Below, piece by piece: positions 42,495 to 50,700 of a stretch of 64,000 nt of DNA. Numbering within the stretch: position 1 is the first letter of the stretch; every line of letters begins with the position of its first letter. Under the pieces are notes generated by a model. The model made no database searches. It had not been told where the DNA came from and saw only the letters and a list, made by a program, of their open reading frames with translations. The position numbers and the translations under genes are program-made. Source of the stretch: Solirubrobacterales bacterium (lineage in GTDB: Bacteria; Actinomycetota; Thermoleophilia; Solirubrobacterales; 70-9); the NCBI GenBank assembly GCA_020438355.1, contig JAGQUT010000007.1:49255-113254 (forward strand), written 5' to 3'.

Positions 42495-44515
42495 GCGAAC
42501 AGATGAACAACCCAAGGCCGCTCCTGCCCGGCATCAATTCGCCCGAGGACCTGAAGGGACTCAGCGACGAACAGCTCCAGCAGGTAGCCGACGAAACGCG
42601 GGCCTACATCATCGACGTGATCGGTGAAATTGGGGGTCACTTCGGGGCCAACCTGGGCACCTGCGAGATCGCCGTGGCGCTGCACAGCCTGCTCGAATCG
42701 CCCCGCGACAAGATCCTCTGGGACGTTGGGCATCAGGCTTATCCGCACAAGGTTCTGACCGGGCGTCGTGAACAGCTCCCGACCATTCGCCAGTACGAGG
42801 GCCTGGCGCCTTTCTGTTCGATCCCCGAATCCGAGCACGACATCATGGGTGCCGGACACGCCTCGACCTCGATCTCATATGGCGTCGGGCTGAAGGAGGC
42901 GATGCGCAAGGGCATCGGCCAGGACGGAAAGGTCGTGGCGGTAATCGGTGACGGAGCCCTCACCGGGGGTGTCGCCTACGAGGCGATGCATGCCGCCGGC
43001 GGACTCCAGACCCCGATGGTGATCCTGCTCAACGACAACGGCATGTCGATCTCCCCGAACGTCGGAGCTCTCTCCAGCTACTTCCAGAGGGCCCGCCTGA
43101 AGCCAGGCCTGTTCCACGCTCGTGAGGAGGTCGAGGATCGGCTGACCAAGCTTCCGCTCGGTCTTGGCAAGCGAATCGAACGCCTCGGCCCGGAACTGAA
43201 GACGGCGATCAAGGCCTACTGGGCGCCAGGGCTGCTCTTCGAGGAACTCGACCTCGCCTACATGGGGATCATCGATGGTCACGATGTCGGAGCAATGCGT
43301 CGTGCCCTGACCGAGGCATTCGCCGCCGACCGGCCAGTGGTGGTGCACGTCCACACGGTCAAGGGTCGCGGTTTCGCCCCGGCTGAAGAGGGTGGGCTCG
43401 CAGGCATGGAGAAGTGGCATGCGGCGAAGCCCGGTTCCATCGTCGATGGTGCGCCGGCCGATTCGAAGAAGCCGAAGCTGATCCCGGTCCAGGAATCCGA
43501 CGCTCCTGCCTCGATCGCCCCGGAGATACTGGAAGAGCCGGAGCCTGTCGCGGCGCCGCCCCAGTACACACAGGTTTTCTCGGATGCGATCGTCGCCGAA
43601 GCCGAACGTGACCCCCGGGTGATCGGCATTACCGCTGCGATGGCTGGCGGGGCGGGTCTCCAGAGGCTGGCCGATGAGCGTCCAGAGCAGTACTACGACG
43701 TCGGCATCGCCGAACAGAACGCAGTTCTCATGGCCAGCGGCATAGCTCTCCAGGGAGGCAAGCCGGTATGCGGCATCTACTCGACCTTCCTGCAGCGTGC
43801 CTACGACCAGATCGTCCACGACGTCTGTCTCCAGAACCTGGATGTGACTTTCGCTATGGACCGGGCCGGACTGGTCGGCGATGACGGCCCCACTCATCAT
43901 GGTGCCTTCGACATCGCCTATTTCCGGTCGCTGCCGAACGTGGTTGCGATGGCGCCGAGGGACGAGGCGATGCTGGTCCACATGCTTCGCACGGCGGTCG
44001 AACACGACGGCCCCACGGCCTTCCGCTACCCCCGCGGTGCCGCGGTCGGGGTCGATCTGCCCGCCGAGGCCGAGATGCTCCCGATCGGATCCGGAGAGAC
44101 CCTCCAGAACGGCGAGAAGGTCGCCCTGGTCGGATACGGGTCAGGTGTCGGGATCGCCCTTGGCGCTGCCGGGATCCTCGAGGAGGAAGGTCTGAAGCCA
44201 ACCGTCGCGGACGCCCGTTTCGTCAAGCCTCTGGACACGGAGATGGTCGAACGCCTCGCGGTCAGTCACGACCTGATCGTCACTATCGAGGAAGGCGTCC
44301 TTCAGGGCGGCTTCGGTTCGGCTGTGATCGAGCATCTGGAAGACAACTTCGCCAACCCGGGTGAACGGGCGAGGGTCATGCGGATCGGTCTGCCCGACCG
44401 GTTCGTGACCCATGGCAAGCCGGACCTCCTTCACAAGGAAGTCGGCTTCACCCCGGAAGCGGTTGCTGCGAAGGTCCAGGCGGCAGTCGACTCGGGCGTC
44501 GCCCCTCGTCACTGA
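42491..44515 (+). CDS. dxs: 1-Deoxy-D-xylulose-5-phosphate synthase
   Basis: 674 residues. TPP-binding motif GDGALTGGVAYEAMHAAGG with NDNGMSIS following, the catalytic His region GHQAYPHKVLTGR, and C-terminal domains with DGPTHHGAFDIAYFRSLPNVV and IEEGVLQGGFGSAV. It is some 40 residues longer than common DXS because of an acidic, Pro-rich linker (about residues 315-360) before the third domain. It makes the first MEP-pathway intermediate from pyruvate and glyceraldehyde 3-phosphate. Overlaps ispA. The convergent recQ gene ends 24 bp downstream. Confidence 0.96.
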   Translation: MSEQMNNPRPLLPGINSPEDLKGLSDEQLQQVADETRAYIIDVIGEIGGHFGANLGTCEIAVALHSLLESPRDKILWDVGHQAYPHKVLTGRREQLPTIRQYEGLAPFCSIPESEHDIMGAGHASTSISYGVGLKEAMRKGIGQDGKVVAVIGDGALTGGVAYEAMHAAGGLQTPMVILLNDNGMSISPNVGALSSYFQRARLKPGLFHAREEVEDRLTKLPLGLGKRIERLGPELKTAIKAYWAPGLLFEELDLAYMGIIDGHDVGAMRRALTEAFAADRPVVVHVHTVKGRGFAPAEEGGLAGMEKWHAAKPGSIVDGAPADSKKPKLIPVQESDAPASIAPEILEEPEPVAAPPQYTQVFSDAIVAEAERDPRVIGITAAMAGGAGLQRLADERPEQYYDVGIAEQNAVLMASGIALQGGKPVCGIYSTFLQRAYDQIVHDVCLQNLDVTFAMDRAGLVGDDGPTHHGAFDIAYFRSLPNVVAMAPRDEAMLVHMLRTAVEHDGPTAFRYPRGAAVGVDLPAEAEMLPIGSGETLQNGEKVALVGYGSGVGIALGAAGILEEEGLKPTVADARFVKPLDTEMVERLAVSHDLIVTIEEGVLQGGFGSAVIEHLEDNFANPGERARVMRIGLPDRFVTHGKPDLLHKEVGFTPEAVAAKVQAAVDSGVAPRH

Positions 44516-44538
44516 TCGCGCAAGGATCGGCGATTTCG

Positions 44539-46635
44539 TCAGTCGTGTGAGGAGACGATCCGAAGCACTTCGCTGCCGTACTTCTCCATGAATGACGGGC
44601 CGACCCCCGATACCCCGAGGAGGCTGTCCTCGTCGAGCGGCTTGACCGTGGCTATGGCAGTCAGGGTGCGGTTGGAAGCAACGTGGTAGGCGGGTCTGTC
44701 GCCTGCTGCCTCGAGTCGCCAGCGGCGAAGTTCTTCGTAGAGCTGGCTGTCCTCCGGCGCCAGCTCCGGCGGCGGAGCGGCCTTGCGTGAGCCGCTGCCG
44801 CGCTTTCGGATCACGATCGAATCGGGGTCTGGCAGCCACTCGATCGGGTCGCAGACATCGCAGCAACGACCCACAGGGGCGCCGGGCGAGCTGTCTCCGA
44901 AGTGTTCGAGTATCTGGCGCCGCCTGCAGGTGCTCGAAAAGCTGAACCCTTCGACCGCACGGTAGGCAGCCCAGCCCCGATCCTCGGCAACCCTGCAGGC
45001 GGACCTGATCGGTGCCTGTCCGACTTCCGGTCCGGGAGAGACGAGCAGCCGCCCGCCCGGGGCGGGGTCGACCCTGACCGCTCCAGCCCGCTCGGCCACC
45101 GCAAGCCGGATCCTCTCCTCGTCCGAGCGTGGAGCGTTCATGGTCACCGAACCCGGGTGCCCTTCGGCGTCGCGTCCGGCGCTCCTTTTCACATCGTCAA
45201 CGAAGGAGAGAACCTCCTGGGGGTCAACCCTCCGTTGCTCGTTGAACCTGACCAGCCGGCCCAGATCCGCCCTCATCGCCAGCAGGACCGCGCGGGCAGG
45301 TTCCCCGTCCCTTCCGGCACGCCCGGCCTCCTGGTAATACGCCTCGACGCTGGAGGGGATGGCCCAGTGCCAGACCGATCTCACATCCGCCTTGTCGATT
45401 CCCATCCCGAAGGCGTTGGTCGCGACCACCACGTCGGCGTCGCCCTCCATGAAGCGGTGTTGCGCGGAAGCGCGCTCATCCGGAGGCATTCCTGCGTGGT
45501 AGCCGACCGCCGAAAGTCCGGCAGCCCGAAGGTCGTCGGTCACCTCCTCGGTGCTCTTTCTCGTCCCGCAGTAGACGATCGCGGGTCGGTTGGCCGGATC
45601 CCGAAGGCCGGTCTCCAGCAAGGCCTGCTTTCGTGCCTTGGATCCTTTGCCTTCCAGCGGGATCGTGTCGAAGCTGAGGTTGGGGCGATCGAATCCGGAG
45701 TGGATCTCCGTCGCGTCCTTCATCCCCATGCGATCGGCGATCTCGGCAGTGACCTGTGGTGTTGCCGTCGCGGTGCATGCCATGACCGGAGGGCGGCCCA
45801 GGCGTTCGGCGACCTTTGGCAGGCGGAGATAGTCAGGCCGGAAGTCATGGCCCCACTCGGAAAGACAGTGCGCCTCGTCAATTGCCAGAAGGTCGATCTC
45901 CCGTGAAGCGATCAGCTTCAGAAAAGAAGAGGAACCGAAGCGCTCGGGGGAGCAGTAGGCGATCCGGGCAGTTCCGTTTCGAACGGCTTCCCGGGAAGCT
46001 GCAGAATCCTCCTCTGAAAGCCCCGAGGCGAACATGACGGCAGGGTGGCCTTCGGAGCGAAGCCGCTTGACCTGATCGGCCATCAGGGCAATCAACGGAC
46101 TCACGACCAGGGTCAACGAAGGACTGGCCAGCCCCGGCAGTTGGTAACAGAGACTCTTTCCGCCCCCGGTCGGCATCACGATGAGACTGTCGCGGCCCTC
46201 CAGGGCGGCCTGGACCGCATCCCGCTGGCCGGGACGGAAGCTGGCGTACCCCATGTGTTCAAGCAGGCTTTCCGGGGTTGCTTCTCCGGCGAAGGTCCGT
46301 TCCGGAACGGCTTCCCTCAGCTCAATCCCTTCCAGCCCCTGCAGCGCCAGAGCCGCTTCCTCCTGCTCGTCGGCGATCAGGACGGTCTGGGCGGCCGGAG
46401 GCGACTGGGAACCGTCACCCGGGCGAGACGCGACCAGGGCCGCGATACGGCTGGTCAGCGTCCGCGACTCATCCTGAGAGCCGCGATCCAGGGCTTTCCA
46501 GGAATTACGCAGATCTTCGAGCCGGGCATCGATTCCGGGATCACGCGAACCCGATTCTCCCTCGCGCTCAAGATCGGCGATCAGCCGCGAGGCCTCGATC
46601 CCGAATTGCCCTGATGTGAGAGCGGAAGTAGTCAC
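44539..46635 (-). CDS. recQ: ATP-dependent DNA helicase RecQ
   Basis: 698 residues. Helicase motifs: GYASFRPGQRDAVQAAL (Q/0), Walker A MPTGGGKSLCYQLP, DEAHCLSEWGHDFR, CTATATP, and QEAGRAGRDG (motif VI). The RecQ-Ct zinc module is in CRRRQILEHFGD...CCDVCDP. An HRDC-like domain ends the protein (WRLEAAGDRPAYHVASNRTL). About 130 residues before the helicase core form an acidic, helix-rich extension not found in E. coli RecQ. It unwinds recombination intermediates and replication forks. GTG start; monocistronic, opposite to its neighbours. Confidence 0.94.
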   Translation of the reverse strand: MTTSALTSGQFGIEASRLIADLEREGESGSRDPGIDARLEDLRNSWKALDRGSQDESRTLTSRIAALVASRPGDGSQSPPAAQTVLIADEQEEAALALQGLEGIELREAVPERTFAGEATPESLLEHMGYASFRPGQRDAVQAALEGRDSLIVMPTGGGKSLCYQLPGLASPSLTLVVSPLIALMADQVKRLRSEGHPAVMFASGLSEEDSAASREAVRNGTARIAYCSPERFGSSSFLKLIASREIDLLAIDEAHCLSEWGHDFRPDYLRLPKVAERLGRPPVMACTATATPQVTAEIADRMGMKDATEIHSGFDRPNLSFDTIPLEGKGSKARKQALLETGLRDPANRPAIVYCGTRKSTEEVTDDLRAAGLSAVGYHAGMPPDERASAQHRFMEGDADVVVATNAFGMGIDKADVRSVWHWAIPSSVEAYYQEAGRAGRDGEPARAVLLAMRADLGRLVRFNEQRRVDPQEVLSFVDDVKRSAGRDAEGHPGSVTMNAPRSDEERIRLAVAERAGAVRVDPAPGGRLLVSPGPEVGQAPIRSACRVAEDRGWAAYRAVEGFSFSSTCRRRQILEHFGDSSPGAPVGRCCDVCDPIEWLPDPDSIVIRKRGSGSRKAAPPPELAPEDSQLYEELRRWRLEAAGDRPAYHVASNRTLTAIATVKPLDEDSLLGVSGVGPSFMEKYGSEVLRIVSSHD

Positions 46636-46687
46636 CGGCCCAGACTAGAGACAGGGCCTGACGATGAAATTTCGCCCCTTGCAAGGA

Positions 46688-46716
46688 AAGAGCCCCGCTG
46701 GGAGGGCGGGGCTCTT
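46688..46716 (-). terminator. Intrinsic terminator between the small membrane gene and recQ
   Basis: An 11-bp stem (AAGAGCCCCGC with GCGGGGCTCTT) and 7-nt loop. On the minus strand it is followed by TCCTT. It lies 74 bp past the stop of the small membrane protein gene. Confidence 0.75.
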
Positions 46717-46790
46717 GGTGTTACTTAGGGAGGAGAGAGATTCAATGATCTCTATATGTGTTTTTGATCAGTGGGAGGTAGGTGGGCTCT

Positions 46791-47150
46791 TCATGCGCCG
46801 CGGGCGCTGTACCGCGTTGAAGCGGTAAGTGCCAAGTGAGCGGCGCCGAACCCGACCAGGAAGATTGTGGTGATGGTGTCCTGTCCGGAAATGCCGGCGA
46901 GAATGCCGACAGCAAATATCGCGATGCCGATCGCCCAGTCAAAACCGGCGAGGGCTGCGAGGGAAAGAGGTCGTTTGGGGCTCGCGCCAGCGAGTGCCAC
47001 ACCCATGAGCGTTGCGCCCAGGAAGAAGGTCAGGTAACCGATCCCGGGGCTGAAAGTAAGCAGGTAAGGAACGATCATGAGAAGCGGCGCTGTGGCCAGC
47101 ACGAGTGCGTTGTGGACGCTTATTTCGATTGGTCGTGCAGTCATGGTCAT
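46791..47150 (-). CDS. Small four-helix membrane protein (SPW-repeat-like)
   Basis: 119 residues with four predicted membrane helices (LVLATAPLLMIVPYLLTFSPG, YLTFFLGATLMGVALAG, GFDWAIGIAIFAVGILAG, TIFLVGFGAAHLALTAS). Helix pairs with a small SPG-like turn resemble SPW-repeat proteins, but the Trp is missing and the assignment is weak. The start is an ATG with AGGAG 5-6 nt upstream; a second ATG two codons later is possible. A perfect CRP-type operator sits 41 bp upstream, and a TACTTT on the minus strand would place it near -41 from the transcription start, so it may be CRP-activated. Function unknown. Confidence 0.65.
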   Translation of the reverse strand: MTMTARPIEISVHNALVLATAPLLMIVPYLLTFSPGIGYLTFFLGATLMGVALAGASPKRPLSLAALAGFDWAIGIAIFAVGILAGISGQDTITTIFLVGFGAAHLALTASTRYSARGA

Positions 47151-47190
47151 CGGTCTCCTGAGAGCAAAGTAGTGCCCCACTTACTTTTCG

Positions 47191-47206
47191 TGTGTGAGTC
47201 GGGTCA
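47191..47206 (-). promoter_or_regulatory. CRP/FNR-family operator between the small membrane gene and tlyA
   Basis: TGTGA-GTCGGG-TCACA, a perfect match. A possible -10 (TACTTT) on the minus strand at 47171-47166 would place the box centre about 40-42 bp upstream of the start site, the class II activator position. It could also affect the divergent tlyA gene. Confidence 0.7.
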
Positions 47207-47283
47207 CATTTGACAATGTTTCTTGTCTGTTTGCCCCGAACTGCCCTTCTGGAGCGCCAAACCGTTGATTTCCCGCTGGGCGA

Positions 47284-47289
47284 TACCGT
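47284..47289 (+). promoter_or_regulatory. -10-like element before tlyA
   Basis: TACCGT ends 8 nt before the ATG at 47298, with no Shine-Dalgarno between. Confidence 0.35.
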
Positions 47290-47297
47290 TCAACCGG

Positions 47298-48116
47298 ATG
47301 GCCAAGCGAACCCGACTTGACCTGCTCCTGGCCGAGCGGGGAACCTTCACCTCCCGCACCGCGGCCGCTAGGGCGATCCGGGCCGGGCAGGTCAAACTGG
47401 GGCGGGACGGCGCGATCGCGCTTCGGCCGAGCCAGGAAGTAACGCCCGATCAGGAGATCGAAGTCATCGAGGCCCAGCGGTACGTCTCACGCGGGGGAGT
47501 GAAGCTCGAGAACGGTCTCGATTCCCTGGGCATCGATCCCGCTGGCCTGCTCTGCCTTGACGTCGGGGCCTCGACCGGCGGCTTCACGGACTGCCTTCTG
47601 CAGCGGGGTGCCCGACATGTGATCTCCCTCGATGTCGCCTATGGCCAGATCGACGCCTCGCTACGGGACCGCGACGAGGTAACCGTCATCGAAAGGCTCA
47701 ATGCGAGGGACCTGCTTCCTTCGGACCTCGACTACAGGCCTGAGTTCGCGGTCATCGACGTCTCGTTCATCTCCCTGACCAAGGTCCTGCCCGCGGTCAT
47801 CGACGTGATGGAGAAAGGGGGAACGATCCTCGCCATGGTCAAGCCCCAGTTCGAACTTGGTCGGACCAGGGTGGGGCGGGGAGGTGTCGTCCGAAAGCAG
47901 GAAGATCGGCGCGAAGCTGTCGAGAACGTGGCCGACTTCGCCCGGGCCGAAGGTCTCAGCCTGGACGGGATCGCACCCACCGGACTGCCCGGGCCGAAAG
48001 GCAATCTGGAGACGTTCATTCAACTCGGGGTTCCCGGTGGTGAAGGGGAAAGTACGCCCGAAAGGCATCGAGGGGCTGACAACGGTGCTGCGCTCTGCGA
48101 AGGTGTCGATCTGTGA
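47298..48116 (+). CDS. tlyA: 16S/23S rRNA 2'-O-methyltransferase TlyA
   Basis: 272 residues. N-terminal S4 RNA-binding domain (RLDLLLAERGTFTSRTAAARAIRAGQV, residues 5-65) and an RrmJ/FtsJ-like methyltransferase domain with the SAM motif DVGASTGGFTDCLLQRGA, DVAYGQID and PEFAVIDVSFISL, and a Lys in VKPQFELG (K-D-K-E tetrad). In mycobacteria TlyA methylates C1409 of 16S and C1920 of 23S rRNA and sets capreomycin sensitivity. The start was chosen where the S4 homology begins (AKRTRLDLLL); upstream ORF sequence has no family match. It overlaps nadK by 4 bp (GTGA), the order seen in mycobacteria. Confidence 0.93.
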   Translation: MAKRTRLDLLLAERGTFTSRTAAARAIRAGQVKLGRDGAIALRPSQEVTPDQEIEVIEAQRYVSRGGVKLENGLDSLGIDPAGLLCLDVGASTGGFTDCLLQRGARHVISLDVAYGQIDASLRDRDEVTVIERLNARDLLPSDLDYRPEFAVIDVSFISLTKVLPAVIDVMEKGGTILAMVKPQFELGRTRVGRGGVVRKQEDRREAVENVADFARAEGLSLDGIAPTGLPGPKGNLETFIQLGVPGGEGESTPERHRGADNGAALCEGVDL

Positions 48117-48916
48117 GCAGGCCTGTCGCACTCCTTTTCACCCATTCGCACGCCGCGGGAATGGATCGCGCGGTGGAGGTAGCCCATGCAGCTGCTGAAC
48201 GGCACGGCTGGGATCTCGTGCCGAGCAAGGACCGGGAAGGCCTGGACCCATCGCTTTTTGTAGTGCTTGGTGGTGACGGCACCATCCTCCACGCCCTGAG
48301 AGCTTCGCTTGACATCAAGGTGCCTGTTTTCGGGATCAACTTCGGACGGGTCGGCTTTCTGGCCGGGGTCGAATCCGACCAGATCGAACTGGGTCTGGAC
48401 CGGGCCTTCGCCGGCGATTACGAGACCCTGGACCTTCCCGGGTTGGCGATCACCGCCAACGGCGAGACCCAGATCGCCCTGAACGACGTCAGCTTCAGCC
48501 GAAGGCCTCGCGGCGGCGTCGCCGAGTTGAGCTACCGGATCGCCGGCGAGGAAGTCGGTCACGTCCGCTGTGACGGGCTTGTCGCCGCCACCTCGACCGG
48601 GTCAACCGGTTACAACCTGGCCAACAACGGCCCGATCCTCGCCTGGGGCGTGGACGGCTATGTGGTCAGTTACATCGCTCCTCACACACTGACCGCCCGC
48701 GCGCTTGTGGTCGCCCCGAGTGACGTGCTCCACGTCGTCAACCACCGCAGCCGGGACGGGGTGGATATCGCAGTTGACGGCGTCCAGATCGGCGAACTGA
48801 GCCCTTCTGCCGAAGCGGAGATGAGCTACCTGCCGAATCTGGCGAGGCTGGCACAGCTGCCGGGATCAAACTTCTACCACCGGATCCGCGAGAAGTTCGG
48901 CCACCTGGCCGTTTGA
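48113..48916 (+). CDS. nadK: NAD kinase
   Basis: 267 residues. GGDGT motif in VVLGGDGTILHALR with the catalytic Asp, INFGRVGFLAGVE, NDVSFSRRP (where many enzymes have NE), and the NAD-binding DGLVAATSTGSTGYNLANNGPI and ISPVAVDG-like VDIAVDGVQIGEL at the end. It phosphorylates NAD to NADP in the cytoplasm. The GTG overlaps the tlyA stop and the gene is followed by an 85-bp gap with a LexA-type site before recN. Confidence 0.94.
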   Translation: MSRPVALLFTHSHAAGMDRAVEVAHAAAERHGWDLVPSKDREGLDPSLFVVLGGDGTILHALRASLDIKVPVFGINFGRVGFLAGVESDQIELGLDRAFAGDYETLDLPGLAITANGETQIALNDVSFSRRPRGGVAELSYRIAGEEVGHVRCDGLVAATSTGSTGYNLANNGPILAWGVDGYVVSYIAPHTLTARALVVAPSDVLHVVNHRSRDGVDIAVDGVQIGELSPSAEAEMSYLPNLARLAQLPGSNFYHRIREKFGHLAV

Positions 48917-48958
48917 CAAGTAGTCGGCGAGCTTCGCTCCGCCGACCGTTTGAGGTTT

Positions 48959-48974
48959 ACGAACAGGTGTTCGT
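48959..48974 (+). promoter_or_regulatory. LexA-type SOS box upstream of recN
   Basis: ACGAAC-N4(AGGT)-GTTCGT is a perfect 12-base palindrome that fits the Gram-positive and actinobacterial LexA consensus (GAAC-N4-GTTC). It lies 13 bp ahead of the TAGAAG -10-like element and 27 bp ahead of the recN ATG, the correct place to block transcription. recN is a common SOS gene. Confidence 0.8.
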
Positions 48975-48987
48975 CCGATCCGGGTTG

Positions 48988-48993
48988 TAGAAG
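48988..48993 (+). promoter_or_regulatory. -10 element of a probable leaderless promoter for recN
   Basis: TAGAAG ends 8 nt before the ATG at 49002; the LexA box lies just upstream, over the -35 region. Confidence 0.45.
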
Positions 48994-49001
48994 TACTGGA
49001 A

Positions 49002-50681
49002 ATGCTGCGAGAACTTCGGATCGAGAACCTCCTGCTGATCGAAAAGGCCGAACTCCGGCTGGGTCCTGGCCTGAACGTCCTGACCGGCGAGACCGGGGCC
49101 GGAAAAACGGTTCTTGCCTACTCGCTGGACCTTCTCATGGGGGGCAAGGCGAGAAAGGGAATCGTCCGTCCGGGTGCGCCCGAAGCCTGGGTGGAGGGCG
49201 TTTTCGACCTGCCCCCGGAGTGGAACCAGGACGATGAGCTTTCCGAACTGCTCGACCGCATTCCGGCCGGGTCAGACGAGATAGTTCTCGGCCGCCGCGT
49301 ATCCGAAGGAGGCCGCACTTCGGCTTTCGTCGGTGGACGCAGCGCGTCGGCTGCGGATCTGCAGATGCTCGGGTCGAGGCTGCTCGCCTTCTATGGCCAG
49401 CATGAGCATCGCCGCCTGACGATCGGATCGAGCCAACTGGCCATGGTGGACTCGGCAGCGGGGCTGGAGCAGCAGGAGAGGCTGGTCTCCTACGAGGCGG
49501 TCTGGAGCCGGCACCGTGAACTCTCGCGACGCCTGGCTGAAATCCGTGGCCGCGAGACAGCCCGCGAACGCGACCTCGACCTGCTCCGATTCGAACTCGA
49601 CGAGATCGAGTCGGCCCGCCTCGTCGACGGTGAGAAGGATGGACTCGTCGAAGAGCGGGACCGGCTGCGTCACGTTGAAGGACTCCGTGAAGCCGCGGCC
49701 GGTGCGGGCGGACGACTACGGGGGGACGAGGACGCTGACGGGGCGGCCGGCCTGCTCGCCGGAGCCAGGGATCTGATCGGCGGAGTGAGCGGAGTCGATC
49801 CGGTTCTGGACGAACTGGCGGCGCGAATCGAGAGCCTTGCCCTGGAAGCCGAGGACGTGGGCGTCGAGCTGGGCCGGTATCTCGCCGGAATCGAGGCTGA
49901 CCCGGGGCGCCTGGCCGGGCTGGAGGAGCGTCTCGAAGTAATCGATCGCCTCGAGCGCAAGCACGGCGGTTCGATCGGGCGGGTCCTCGCCCATGCCGAG
50001 AGTTGCCGGCAGGAGATAGATCGCCTCGAGAGCGGCGAGTCCGAGGAAGCCGAGATCGAGGCGGAACTGGAAACGGTCCGTACTCGTCTTGGGGAAGAGG
50101 CGGGCTCGCTCGGCAAGGCACGACGAAAGGCCGCCGAAGATCTGGCCGCTTCGGTCACTTCTGATCTGGCGGAACTCGCGATGGACGGTGCCGGTTTGAC
50201 GATCGAGGTCAGGCCCGAGCCTGACGGTCCGGGACCACACGGTGCGGAGTCCGTCGAGTTCATGCTTGCCCCGAATCCGGGCGTACCCTCACAGCCCCTG
50301 CGGGACACGGCATCCGGCGGCGAACTCTCACGGGTGATGCTTGCGCTCGCTGCCAGCGGTACCGGAGACCGCCGGACTCTCGTGTTCGACGAGATCGATG
50401 CGGGGATCGGCGGCACCACGGCCGGGACCGTGGGCGACCGGCTTCGCCTTGTGGCGGAGGGACGGCAGGTTTTCGCGATCACACACCTTCCGCAGGTGGC
50501 AAGCCGGGCCGACAATCACTTCAGTATCGAGAAGCTGACCGGCGACTCCGGAGTTGTAGCGACGGTCCGGTCCCTCGACGAAGACGCCGTTGTGGCCGAG
50601 ATCAGGCGCATGATGGGTGCTGGCGAAGGCGACGAGGCAGCGACCCTGCACGCCCGCGAACTGGTCACCGCGAACCGCTAG
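49002..50681 (+). CDS. recN: DNA repair protein RecN
   Basis: 559 residues, SMC-like. Walker A in LTGETGAGKTVL near residue 30; a long central coiled-coil region (about 165-370) rich in Glu, Arg and Leu (RLAEIRGRETARERDLDLLRF); ABC signature SGGELSRVMLAL and Walker B TLVFDEIDAGIGG near 460-480, then H-loop THLPQVASRAD. RecN acts early in double-strand-break repair. It is preceded by a LexA-type box and a leaderless-type promoter, so SOS induction is likely. In the mycobacterial order it follows nadK and precedes the steA homologue. Confidence 0.95.
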   Translation: MLRELRIENLLLIEKAELRLGPGLNVLTGETGAGKTVLAYSLDLLMGGKARKGIVRPGAPEAWVEGVFDLPPEWNQDDELSELLDRIPAGSDEIVLGRRVSEGGRTSAFVGGRSASAADLQMLGSRLLAFYGQHEHRRLTIGSSQLAMVDSAAGLEQQERLVSYEAVWSRHRELSRRLAEIRGRETARERDLDLLRFELDEIESARLVDGEKDGLVEERDRLRHVEGLREAAAGAGGRLRGDEDADGAAGLLAGARDLIGGVSGVDPVLDELAARIESLALEAEDVGVELGRYLAGIEADPGRLAGLEERLEVIDRLERKHGGSIGRVLAHAESCRQEIDRLESGESEEAEIEAELETVRTRLGEEAGSLGKARRKAAEDLAASVTSDLAELAMDGAGLTIEVRPEPDGPGPHGAESVEFMLAPNPGVPSQPLRDTASGGELSRVMLALAASGTGDRRTLVFDEIDAGIGGTTAGTVGDRLRLVAEGRQVFAITHLPQVASRADNHFSIEKLTGDSGVVATVRSLDEDAVVAEIRRMMGAGEGDEAATLHARELVTANR

Positions 50682-50688
50682 AAGCCAT

Positions 50689-50694
50689 TACCCT
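50689..50694 (+). promoter_or_regulatory. -10-like element before steA
   Basis: TACCCT ends 6 nt before the GTG at 50701. It suggests that steA is transcribed as a leaderless unit separate from recN. Confidence 0.4.
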
Positions 50695-50700
50695 CGTGGG

